Shown: positions 38,675 through 48,300 of the stretch, piece after piece
How positions within the stretch are numbered: the first letter of the stretch is position 1
Layout of the letters: each line of letters starts with the position of its first letter
Origin: Tritrichomonas musculus
Taxonomy: Eukaryota; Parabasalia; Tritrichomonadida; Tritrichomonadidae
DNA: 64,000 nucleotides
Direction of reading: 5' to 3'
Assembly: GCA_039105265.1 (NCBI GenBank)
Contig: JAPFFF010000011.1
Location: forward strand, 868,001 to 932,000
The notes under the pieces: model-generated
Told to the model about the DNA's origin: nothing
Database searches by the model: none
Seen by the model: only the letters and a program-made list of their open reading frames with translations
Program-made: the position numbers and the translations under genes

Positions 38675-39626
38675 AACCAATATTATAAACATCATCAAAA
38701 TCAAATCGTCGATATGGAGATTTATTATTTGGTGGTCTAACTCTAAAGCTAATTGATAGGTCCACATAATAGTTTTTATATTTACTATCTTTGACTTGTT
38801 CTCCATTAGTTGGTGAATAAAAGATTTCATAGAACATATTATTTTCATAATCATAAAAGCCATCTGTTTGGACATCCCTTCGTCTTAAGCCAGTTTTTTC
38901 TTCATGAAATGTGGGCTTCAATTCATTTAATTTGATTTCTTCTCTAATTTTTTCCATTTCTTTTTGAACATTATATCTAGTGGCTATATTTATTTTATCT
39001 TCATCATTCTTTTTATCTAATTCTTTTTGTAGCTCAGCTTTAACTGTGTCATCTTTCTCATTAAATATTTTATTTGTGAGGTCTTCTATTTCTTTTTGCA
39101 AATTTTGATATTCTGTAATTAAATTAGAATATTTGGTGCTTAGTTTTAGTTCTTGGTTATCTAAATTGAAATTGTGGTCTTTATTGATTTTATCTGCTTC
39201 AATATTAAACTCAACAAATTTGGCTTCAATAGCAGATTGTATATCATTCCACACCTCACTAAAATCATTTTCACGATTTAACCACGAGTTTATACTGATA
39301 AATACTTCACTCTTATGGTCATCTTCAAGATACTTCCATAATTGTTCATATGAAAATAGGGGATTATCATGCTTGAGTTTATCATATTCGTCTCGTCTAT
39401 ATTTTCTTACTCCAAGAGTAAATTCTATCTTTCTACTTCTGGCTAACATAAACATATTTCTCACCCCAATAATTGATTCCCCTCTATTTGATGTACACCA
39501 TTCTTGCGGGAAATTAAAGTAATATCTGTTTGGTTTGCTAGGGTCTTGTTGTCCATCTTCAAGAATGTAGGCATATTCAATAGCAATCGGTGTTTGTTCT
39601 TCAGCTGGATTTAGCGTTGGGTACAT
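38675..39626 (-). CDS. Penton-like minor capsid protein of Maverick A, proximal portion beside element D
   Basis: I choose the ATG at 39626 (MYPTLNPAEEQTP) because the B homologue at 56482 begins at a similar point. The ATG lies inside A's right terminal repeat, so the promoter must be within the repeat. Conserved blocks with B: YFNFPQEW, GESIIGVR, RRRDVQTDGFYD. A coiled-coil stretch (about residues 170-260) is present here and absent from B. RRDVQTDG resembles an LC8 docking site. The distal portion is at 31302-31672. Confidence 0.75.
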
Positions 39627-39897
39627 TTCAATCGTGGTAAATATTTTTTTGTAGTCATTAATGACAAATGGCAGCGTTAGCTGACCCAAGCTTTGCTTGT
39701 GGAGGGATTTTTTACACGGGACGTTAAAAAATCACGCCATTTTATATACTACTTTTTGAATAGAGAACTTTTTGAATTGTTAACTTTTTGAATACGTGAA
39801 CGATAGAACTTTTTGAATGTCTGGCTTTTTGAATGGGGTCCAGGAGCCCTTGGAGTAGTGGTAGGCTGGGGCATGCCAAAGCCTACCGTATACTACT
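39611..39897 (-). repeat. Right terminal inverted repeat of Maverick A
   Basis: Ends TATACTACT at 39897, followed by ACTATA. It contains a 28-bp imperfect palindrome at 39860-39887 (GGTAGGCT...AGCCTACC around GCATGC), the ATTCAAAAAGTT iterations and the double hairpin at 39671-39701. Only its inner part (39611-39843) has a visible left-hand partner because the left end is outside the window. Confidence 0.85.
39671..39701 (+). repeat. GC-rich double-hairpin miniature element, right TIR copy
   Basis: CAGC-GTTA-GCTG, spacer ACC, CAAGC-TTT-GCTTG, then TGGAGG. It is the inverted partner of the copy at 190-223 with one spacer difference. Confidence 0.7.
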
Positions 39898-39971
39898 ACT
39901 ATAGGTGCTGCTTTACTTACGACATTTTTCACGCCTTTTGCTATTTTTTTGAAGAAACTTCCGAAAGCCAT
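39898..39971 (-). CDS. Amphipathic pVI-like protein of Maverick C, N-terminal portion
   Basis: From ATG at 39971: MAFGSFFKKIAKGVKNVV then SKAAP, an amphipathic Lys/Phe-rich helix typical of membrane-active virion proteins. The frame runs into the right end of Maverick A. It is divergent to the capsid gene with a 43-bp shared promoter gap (39972-40014). Confidence 0.6.
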
Positions 39972-40014
39972 GATTTTGAATTCGTAGAAAAAGATAATTT
40001 TTTTGAAAACACAA

Positions 40015-41943
40015 ATGACATTCCACAACGCTCAAGTAAAGAATTTAGGAAATGATGAAGGAGACGTACTCGGGTTTTTCCAAAATAAGATGCGCAATTT
40101 AATACAAAAAAACGGCGGCGATAATAGTTTTTCATTTATTATGGAAGAATTTAAAGACAAAGATGCTCCTCTCCCTGTTGGAACTAAAACACGAATAAAA
40201 CTCACACACTCAGGACATACAATAACACAAATAGAAAAGTCGTTTTCTACTATACTCCTCGACTTCAGAATACAATTATCAGACCCTATAAATGTTTCCG
40301 CAGATAAGAACAGACTTATGAAAATCTTTGTTGGTTTCAAAAATGCTGTAGAATTCTATGAGGACTGTAGATTCTGGATAAATGGTACTCTCCTCACAGC
40401 CTACAGACAAGATGATCTCCAACGAGAGTCTTTCGCGTATAACAGTATCAAACCTAGAGATGCAAAAGCTTCTAGTAAATTCAGTCATAGTATCTGGGAA
40501 AACGTTGCACAATACTCACCATCTGTCTGTGGAACTTACATTGACTTGGTAGACATAGCTGATGGACAGCCACATACTTTCACTATTGAGCTTACAATTC
40601 CATTTACAGATCAACTAGTACTTCAAGCATGGCAACTCTACCCAAATGCTATCTGTGGTGAAATAGAAGAGGAAGTCAAAACTAGCCTCCGCGCTATGGT
40701 CTGGTGTCAAATAAATCCAAATATTGTAAAAGAAACATTGCAGTTCTTGGAGGATAAAGAAATTACAGAACAAATTCCGGCAGTCGTACCTATCTCACGT
40801 AAGTTCACACAAGTAGGAAGACCATCTAATATCGTCGTTCATTATTCAGAAAAGCCAGCCTCTACACAAACTCTCCACATACAATACCAAAGATTACACG
40901 CAAGAAAAGCTTACACAGATACAGAACCAGCAAGTAGGGCAGACACACATAATGATGAAGCAGAACCTTTGACGATAGACTTTCATTATACAGAAGCTGA
41001 CTACACTAAATATGGAGTCAAAAAGGAGGACATAAATAAAGCTACTTTTGCGACTATGATAGCTGCTGCCAATCCTGATTATGTTCTCAGTGCTGGAGAT
41101 GATGTAAAAATCATAAGTGAAAAAATAGAAGGAGCTTTAATTACTGATGTTAAAGATAGCGACAACAATATCAACCTCAGCGTAGGTAAAGTAACTCTAG
41201 ATGTCCTTAGTGGCACAATACAATTGGGACGCAGCAACTTGGCAGGATTTGGACTAAAACAAGAAACATACCAAGGTTTAGTTCGAGAATTACAAACACC
41301 ATTGCTAGTACCTGCACAAGAATTAACACGAGAAATCTTTGAGGGAAGTGCAAAGGTAAACGGACTTGAAATCTCTAAGTCTGTACCTCTTCGTAACGCT
41401 ACTAATATTACGATGATGTTTCCAAAATCGCCGGCAGATATCACCTGCTTTGATAATATTATGTACAGAAATGTTCAACTTGTAGTTAACAAAAGAACAT
41501 ACCCAGATACTGAATTCAGTGATACTTGTGCAGCAAGGTTCTATCAACATCAACTTATAGCAAATGAACTTGATGGAACTTTAGAAGCAACACAGGAATT
41601 TGAGGATTCTTTCACGCAGCCTCTTAATGATCCTGCTACAGGGAAAAGATACACAAATTGTAGAAGTGATGGTACTTCTTTCGGTATCAACTTCCAAATG
41701 GAGAGAAGTAATGCTGGCTATGTCTTTGATGGTATCGACACTGGTACAGCATCTATTACAGTCACATTTAGAGGACAACCTATGTACCAAGGAGAGAACG
41801 ACACTTACTTTATACCAGACCCAGAATATCCAGACCAACACCCACCTGCACCAGAAGCTTGGATTTGCAGCGATACATACTGGACCTGGAGCACAAATGG
41901 TGTAGAGTATTATGCTGTAGGTGTCCCTGCTGGATATGAGTAA
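40015..41943 (+). CDS. Major capsid protein of Maverick C (about 642 aa)
   Basis: I start at the ATG at 40015 (MTFHNAQVKNLGN). Beta-rich throughout. LMKIFVGFKNAVEFYEDCRF aligns with the KVWFGFKDARDAVEKYEI segment of the A and B capsid proteins, and AISLTIPF-type strands (TFTIELTIPFTDQLVLQAWQ) follow. Length fits a double jelly-roll capsid protein with extra loops. GC content is slightly higher than in A. Similarity is limited, so the assignment rests on position, length and these segments. Confidence 0.7.
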   Translation: MTFHNAQVKNLGNDEGDVLGFFQNKMRNLIQKNGGDNSFSFIMEEFKDKDAPLPVGTKTRIKLTHSGHTITQIEKSFSTILLDFRIQLSDPINVSADKNRLMKIFVGFKNAVEFYEDCRFWINGTLLTAYRQDDLQRESFAYNSIKPRDAKASSKFSHSIWENVAQYSPSVCGTYIDLVDIADGQPHTFTIELTIPFTDQLVLQAWQLYPNAICGEIEEEVKTSLRAMVWCQINPNIVKETLQFLEDKEITEQIPAVVPISRKFTQVGRPSNIVVHYSEKPASTQTLHIQYQRLHARKAYTDTEPASRADTHNDEAEPLTIDFHYTEADYTKYGVKKEDINKATFATMIAAANPDYVLSAGDDVKIISEKIEGALITDVKDSDNNINLSVGKVTLDVLSGTIQLGRSNLAGFGLKQETYQGLVRELQTPLLVPAQELTREIFEGSAKVNGLEISKSVPLRNATNITMMFPKSPADITCFDNIMYRNVQLVVNKRTYPDTEFSDTCAARFYQHQLIANELDGTLEATQEFEDSFTQPLNDPATGKRYTNCRSDGTSFGINFQMERSNAGYVFDGIDTGTASITVTFRGQPMYQGENDTYFIPDPEYPDQHPPAPEAWICSDTYWTWSTNGVEYYAVGVPAGYE

Positions 41944-42027
41944 ATTATGGGCGCTCTTGAATTGTGATTTTGAGGATTTTTATTTTTGTTTGAACTTTTT
42001 TGAATTTTATCACATACACAAAAATAG

Positions 42028-42543
42028 ATGGCAGAGAAAACAATAATTACACCAAAGAACATCGAAAAGTACAAAATTTATTATGGTTATAGATGTTTAA
42101 CAGCAACTGCGATCATGAATGTTCTAAAGCAGAACTTCCCTGCTCGTTATTTCGAAAAGGGACATTCCACATATGTTTTCATAGATAAGTACCAGACTAT
42201 GTCAGATAATTTTGCAAAACCTGGCCGTGATAGCTGTAATGTTTATGTAACTTGTATCTCTCTAGCTTCTGACACTGGCACACACGAAATCATAACAAAT
42301 TATGAGCTAGAAATGTTGTTTAAATGTGGAAGATTATTTATTAGAGTAGACAAGAGTGAAAAATGGATGTGGAAATGTGGAATGAAATATGTAGAAATCA
42401 GAAATGAAATCACAGATGCAGGAACTTTTACTTATTATAGTTCGTGGTTATCACATACAGCAATTCCACCAACAGAAAATGAAATACGAAAACAAAAAGA
42501 AAAGAGAAGTTTTGATATCGTTATGAACAATACTCGACCATGA
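42028..42543 (+). CDS. Maverick C small protein downstream of capsid (171 aa)
   Basis: ATG-started, 84 bp after the capsid gene. Composition is globular with several cysteines and tryptophans (EKWMWKCGMKYVEIRNE). Its place after the capsid gene matches the small conserved genes of A and B, but I see no convincing sequence match. The leader contains TTTTATCACATAC, a TCA-type initiator-like motif. Confidence 0.6.
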   Translation: MAEKTIITPKNIEKYKIYYGYRCLTATAIMNVLKQNFPARYFEKGHSTYVFIDKYQTMSDNFAKPGRDSCNVYVTCISLASDTGTHEIITNYELEMLFKCGRLFIRVDKSEKWMWKCGMKYVEIRNEITDAGTFTYYSSWLSHTAIPPTENEIRKQKEKRSFDIVMNNTRP

Positions 42544-42767
42544 AATTAAGAGTTGAGAATTATTTTTGGATCTCGATGATGTAAATTTTCGATTTTGAAA
42601 ACAAGTCTGAGTGTAATTTTTGAAAAATCACGCCTGTTGTAGATATTATTGGAAAACATATATGGAATTGTACCGAAAGTTTGACAGTTGTACTTTCACT
42701 AGGTGCGGGATGCAAAAAAGGGGAGTGAGGACCCCCGGTCCGAAATCACCCTTTTCATCATACTACT

Positions 42768-43990
42768 AATGCTTTTATATCTTATTAAAAAGAGGTATTC
42801 ATGTGAAGTGAAAACTCGTTATTTGATTTTTTTATTTTTACTTTAATTGAATGAATATTTTATCTTATGAAAAAATATTAAGATTATTAACTTCTATATA
42901 TCCAATACTGACATTTGCAATAATTGGTTTTAATGGATGTTGAGAATTTAAAAACCATTTAAAAAATAATGTTTCATCTATATCTCGAGTCAAATAAAAT
43001 ATTTATGAATTACAAATCAATAATAATATTTTGTATTTTATTTATAAAATATATTATCTGTTGGATACCAAATTTATTAGCCATATATAGATTTAAATAC
43101 TAATTCACATAAAAAAATTGAGAAAATGACTTATTTCTCAATTGATTTACGAAATAATTATATATTAATTGTACAATATAATATTAATAAATATTTAAAT
43201 AAATTTTATTATGTAAATAAGTTACTTTATACTCTCATTTTAAAGAAAAATGTAATTAATATTTTGCTTTATTTTGAATTATTTTTCATCGTATTTTTGT
43301 ACGTTATTATTTTTTAGTGACGTGAGATGATTATTTTCGGTGAAGTGAAGTTAATAGTGAAGTGATTATTGAAAAATATACATTTGCTCATCTTCATAAA
43401 AATTTTAATAAAAATATTTTTTATAAAGTATAATTATTAATTACAATATTATTAAAATAATTTAATATTTAATATATTGAAAACCAAAAAATAATCACAA
43501 TACAAGCCAACTTATTTTAAAAAAAATTCAATTGATAATCATCGTTTAATTGAATTTTTCATTTTTTTTTGTTAATTTATCTATTTAATATATTATGTAA
43601 AACTTAAATATAAAATTATTATTGTATATAATTAATAATATATACTATATATATAAAATAAAATAATGTTTTAATAAAAATACTACTAGGATAAACAATG
43701 TTTATTATTTCAATATTAAAAATATAATAACTGAAAAAGTTAAATATTTATTAAAAATAAAATAAAATATAAACAAGTGTATCTCTAGAAAAAGAATGTT
43801 TTTAAAACATATAACTATTGATATGTTATCAAAATATATGTAATATGATAATTAATTAAACATAATCAAATACATATTTATATTTATATAATAACTTTTA
43901 TATAAAACAAGACAGCCATATTTCAGTTAAAATTTTGAATTATATATTCAATTCGGAAATAAATATTCTTATATATAGTTGGTGGAAAAA
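42768..43990. other. AT-rich spacer without genes
   Basis: About 1.2 kb between the right end of Maverick C and the left end of element E, with very high A+T and many homopolymer runs. The longest frame (63 codons at 43126) is Tyr/Ile/Leu/Asn-rich and consistent with chance. No RNA gene or repeat is evident. This may be the only host intergenic sequence in the window. Confidence 0.6.
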
Positions 43991-44165
43991 AGTAGTTATA
44001 TATTTGCCACGATTTTTACACTTCGTTCAAAAACCGCGTCAAATATTTCCCATCCGCGACCCCAGCCCCGCTATGTCAGGTATGATCCCCCACTCCCATT
44101 AATGATCTTCCACTGGGCTTGTTCTCAGGATTCCTCTCAACGCTCTGCTAGGAAGGAGGCCCCGT
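43991..44165 (+). repeat. Probable terminal repeat zone of element E
   Basis: AGTAGT start followed by a sharp rise in GC (the part around CATCCGCGACCCCAGCCCCG), unlike both flanks. The inverted partner is not in the window, so the length of the repeat is unknown. No tRNA-like cloverleaf could be drawn from it. Confidence 0.5.
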
Positions 44166-44215
44166 ATCGTTAATAACAAAAAGCTATAGAAAAAGTTGTT
44201 AATTGTGTGGTTTAC

Positions 44216-44707
44216 TTAAAGGCATTCTTTCCAATCGTTTGCATGGCATTCAATTGGATAGTATATCCATCTTGTGTAAAATCCTATTCTAATAAATAAA
44301 TGCTCTATATATGAATCTAGAAATTGGTTCATTCCTCTTTGAGGGTCCATTAGGGTCCAATCAATTGTGGCATTTGGGAAAAATTGAAAGAATCTGGTAG
44401 AAATGCTCGTAAGAAGATTTTCATCGAAATTGAATTTACATTTGACTATATCAAGGGTTGTTTCAAACATTTTTTGTCGAATTTCTATGCTTTTGTGAAG
44501 TTCACGATAATAATTTCTGATAAATGCTTGCTTTGTACCAATATTGAATGGTGTATCTTTTGCTGTTACAATTTTGCATAAACTCTGGTACATATAGTCA
44601 TCTTCATTTAAATCTAAATCTTCTGGGTGTTTATCGATAAGATCTGATAGGTTCTCTATTGGGTAGTTCTCTGTAGGCTCTACGTTGGACTCGGAGATGG
44701 CGAACAT
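44216..44707 (-). CDS. Element E 163-aa protein, unknown
   Basis: ATG-started, acidic N-terminus (NLSDLIDKHPEDLDLNEDDY), then a helical globular region ending in aromatic-rich sequence (RIGFYTRWIYYPIE). Upstream in its own direction lies CATCACATCATTTTTACTT directly before the ATG. No family recognised. Confidence 0.55.
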   Translation of the reverse strand: MFAISESNVEPTENYPIENLSDLIDKHPEDLDLNEDDYMYQSLCKIVTAKDTPFNIGTKQAFIRNYYRELHKSIEIRQKMFETTLDIVKCKFNFDENLLTSISTRFFQFFPNATIDWTLMDPQRGMNQFLDSYIEHLFIRIGFYTRWIYYPIECHANDWKECL

Positions 44708-44894
44708 AAGTAAAAATGATGTGATGAGGTGATCACGAAAAATCGTATTTTTTTATTTGGGTCCCTCATAGGGGTGCCCTAGGTGTTACAGGGGTGCCCG
44801 AGTTGTTGTAGAGGTGCCCTCTAAGTTTTTGGGGGTGGAGACCGTTTACCAAAAATCTATTTTTTCTCGTTAGGTCATCACATCACTTTTTTTC
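44708..44894. promoter_or_regulatory. Divergent promoter region of element E with initiator-like repeats
   Basis: Both genes have the same leader motif in opposite orientation: TCATCACATCA followed by T-rich sequence and the ATG within 12 bases. TCA(C/T)(A/T)(A/T) near the start codon is the known trichomonad initiator style. Between them are three copies of a roughly 20-bp unit, AGGGGTGCCC plus a variable 10 bp (44769-44835). Confidence 0.55.
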
Positions 44895-45305
44895 ATGTAC
44901 AGGAGGAAGCAAGATAAGCAAAGTCTTAAGGTTTTCAGAAAGACAGTACGCAGCTTTATTTATGATACAACAAGGTTATTGGAATTAGCTGATTCATTAA
45001 ACGACGACATGAAAACAATTGAAAAACTGGAATCAGAAAATCGAAGGCTCATCGAACAAAACGGCAATATAAATTCTGAAATTGATAAAAATCCAACGTC
45101 CGATCCGAGATGGGAAATGATGGTTGAAAATGAGCTAAAAATTGATGAAAATCGAGATAAATTGGACGATTTGAAAAAAGAAGAAGAAAAAAAGAAAGTC
45201 CAATTGGAAACAAAAGCACAAGTATTGAATCAATTTGTCGATGAGTCACGAGATTGCTTTGTTGACCCACTAAATTTGGGGGAACCAGAATATTCAGATG
45301 AATAA
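44895..45305 (+). CDS. Element E coiled-coil protein (136 aa)
   Basis: ATG-started, highly charged, with a long predicted coiled coil (KTIEKLESENRRLIEQNGNI and KLDDLKKEEEKKKVQLETKA). The basic N-terminus (MYRRKQDKQSLKVFRKTVR) could bind nucleic acid. It is followed 49 bp on by the large decayed gene. A structural or scaffold role is plausible but unproven. Confidence 0.55.
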   Translation: MYRRKQDKQSLKVFRKTVRSFIYDTTRLLELADSLNDDMKTIEKLESENRRLIEQNGNINSEIDKNPTSDPRWEMMVENELKIDENRDKLDDLKKEEEKKKVQLETKAQVLNQFVDESRDCFVDPLNLGEPEYSDE

Positions 45306-45354
45306 ACCATTTAATTTTCATTATTTGTTGTTTTATGTTTATTTTTATTGAAAA

Positions 45355-48300
45355 ATGGATGAAAATCAATTACCGGAATATATTACAAATGTTAGACAAG
45401 CCACTTGTTATGATAGAACTGTAACAATTTGTGATTTTATTTACCCTGATGTAGAGTTATGTAGTTCCTTTGATGGTGAAAATGGGATTAAAATTTATTT
45501 TCCAAATGATAAAAAGCCTTATCTTGATGAAGCTGATTTTTTGCTTAAAGAAATTGAGAGTGCAGGACTTCCACGTCCAGATATTACATGGGTTAGAGCA
45601 CAACATTTTTTACATCCTGATCGATACCTACTAGAATATGAAAGTCTTATTGGTTATCTTCATATGTATTTTGAATATATGGGTTTATCAAATACAAGAT
45701 TTACTAATTTAGATTCAGGGAAAGTAAACTTAGAAACATTTTTGAGCGATTATGCCTCAACAGTAGAAGATCCTGACAATCATTATGAAGAAATACTTGG
45801 AGATTTCAGAACACAAAAAGAAGCAGATGTGAGACGAATTTTTAAAGGAGTGTTTCTTGATATTGAATCAGTTCCACTTCCAGAAGAACAAACAATTTAT
45901 ATGATGTTATTTAATTACAGAGAAGCCAGAATATATTATGAGTTTTTACAACATTGGTATCATTATGATAAAACGTTAGAGTTAGATAAACCTTGGTATC
46001 AAATAATTTCTGAATTGGCAAATGTTCCTTCCTTATTAAGAGGAATTCGAAATCATATCTATGACAAAAAATATCAAACAATTATTCAAAAATACTCTGG
46101 GCTGCTCTCAGGTATATTTTCAAACGAAAATTTTATATCTGGCTTGACAACTCTCGTAGATGATCAAGATTTGAAAAATTGTATAAATGATCTAGAAAAT
46201 TTGATTAGAAGACAAGAAACAGATGAAAACGGAAATATCATTGAAATATTTCCAAAAGAAGCAATTTCACCTGAACCTATTGACTATATTGAATGTATTG
46301 TCTTATATCCGAATAAATATCTAGCAACCAAACAAGTAATAAAAAATATAGTGACTGAAATCAATAAACTTCCAGATCAGGGAGTTCAAAATGGAGATTT
46401 GTTATTAACAATTGCTCTCATAAAGATTTGGAATTCTGGAAAACGTTGGCTTTTACCAAGTGAGGTCTATGATACAATAATGGAATTTGTGAAACAATTA
46501 CAAGCAAAAAAATTAACTGATTGTAATGCTCTTCGAGATGAAAAGATATTTCCAGAGGTTCATTAAATGCTTCAAACATTTTCCAATTCGTGGGGTCAAA
46601 CTAAAGTTTTTTGGAGTCGACAAATTAGTGCAGAACTCGCCACGAAACAAATAATGATTGGAAATACAGAATTGAAACAACGGGCACAAGATTATACAGA
46701 AATATTATTAAATTTACAAAAGGTAGAAAATATAGACCGTAAGGCAATAGAAGATTTCATATCAGTGAAAGTGATGGAATATCAAAGCAAAATGCAAACC
46801 GAAAATTATGCAACGATATATCATCAAATAATATTTGATATCATTGGTGAAATCAAAAAAATAAATAACGAAATGGGAAATAAATTAGAATCTGGTTTTA
46901 CAAATGAAGTTAATTTATTCAAAGAAAGTTTAAATAGATGGGCATATATAACAGAATGGGTTTATCAATTCGAACATAATCCAGCGAATCAAACAAAAAT
47001 TGCAACAGAGGCATGGTCAGAATATCCATTATCAAATGAGGCAATTCACAAAATAAGAAATTATTATGGAGAAAGAAATATCATTCATGAATATCGTTAT
47101 TGGCTTGGTGAATTAGCATATTTGGAAGCAATGTTTCATCTATATAATCAAAATTGGGATTATACATTAGAGAACTTCGTTGAGAAATTTGAACTTTTGA
47201 TTAAACGAGATGAAATAGAAAATGAAGCATTATGTGAAATTGAACTCCCTAAATAAATTCAAAATTTACAAAAAATTGAAGCTAAGACAGGTCAGAAACA
47301 AGAATATCTACATTCAGAAATAGGTTTGGAAAATTTGAAAACTTTTACTAAGACAATGTTAATTCGTCAAAAATATTATATATTTCGTCAAATTTATTCA
47401 GATTTCATCAAACAAAATGCAGGAATAGAATCTCGAGTAATGAATGAATTTTTACAAAGACGTTTAGAAGAACGAAAGAAAGATGAAAAACAATCTGCGA
47501 AAGAAATGCAAATTCAATTCGATTTAGAAGATGCAGCAGAAAATGCTGGCGTTGAAACTGAGCAATTAGTTCCAGAGGATCAACAATTGATGAATCCTCA
47601 ATTAAATGAAGATGAGATTTTAAATGAGGAAGATGAATCAAATTGGGTCAATAATTGCATGCAATTTATTACAAATGCTAAACAATTTTGGCAGACTTAT
47701 TGTGAAAATAAAAATAATTTAATTCCTTTATTTCGTTTAGATGCCAATCAACTTGGAATAATTCCTATACTTAATCAACAAAGAAATTTGATAAATGATA
47801 AATCAAATATAAATGAACGAGCATTTCAACAACATATCGAATCATTAGCTCCTCAATTCTATGAAATAATAAAGAAAAAATGTGTTATTGAATATGTCAG
47901 ATGGAAAAGAAATGTCCCTCCATCAAATATTGATGAAGAAATAAGAAGATATAATGTTCAAGCAAATGATGAAAACTCAATTAATCAAATAGTTGATTTA
48001 TTTCGTTCGGATTTTTTAAAATATAAACCAAAATTACAGAAATTATATGACTTCTTAATACAAAAAACGAATTTACCTGATTTTGATGATTGGTCAAATT
48101 CAATATGGATAGAAACAGAATTAGAACAAAAGTTGAATGAATGGATTCAACAGAAAAACGAAGAAACACTTTATCTTGATGATTATCAAAAGTATTTCAG
48201 TCAAGTTGTTGCTTTATTGCGTCAAGGATTAGATAAGTATAATATCAAAATTGAAATGATTCGAAATATTGCAAATCAATTATTTCCAAATGATATTAAT

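Larger units (their letters stand above)
1..39897. mobile_element. Maverick/Polinton element A (left terminus outside window)
   Basis: Large virus-like DNA element bounded by inverted terminal repeats (1-282 visible on the left, 39611-39897 on the right). It has the full Polinton signature: protein-primed PolB, rve integrase, A32/FtsK-like packaging ATPase, double jelly-roll major capsid protein and a penton-like minor capsid protein. The right end reads TATACTACT and is followed by ACTATA, a plausible 6-bp target duplication. The left end lacks roughly the outer 55 bases. Removing the two inserted elements leaves about 24 kb, within the normal Polinton range. Most of its reading frames are still open. 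It is broken by two large insertions (a Mutator-like fold-back element and element D), so it is probably a relatively young copy. It lies inside a gene of another Maverick (C). Confidence 0.9.
39898..42767. mobile_element. Maverick C, right-hand portion (host of Maverick A)
   Basis: Holds a divergent capsid-type gene and a leftward pVI-like gene cut by the insertion of A. It ends at CATCATACTACT (42767), preceded by a GC-rich stretch like other Maverick termini. The rest of C would lie on the other side of A, outside the window. The capsid protein is distant from those of A and B, so C is a different family. Broken by the A insertion; the visible genes look open. Confidence 0.7.

Noticed and set aside
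9-39843. Maverick A ends at the CTGGACCCC match
   Set aside because: The flanks there give no target duplication, whereas the right side continues to a TATACTACT tip with a plausible ACTATA duplication. The match at 9 is only where the window truncates the repeat.
43126-43317. 63-codon frame in the AT-rich spacer
   Set aside because: Composition (Tyr, Ile, Leu, Asn, Phe) is what very AT-rich DNA gives by chance. No homologue or regulatory context is visible.
43991-44165. Possible tRNA or other RNA gene in the GC-rich island
   Set aside because: No cloverleaf or conserved B-box could be drawn. The AGTAGT start fits an element terminus better.
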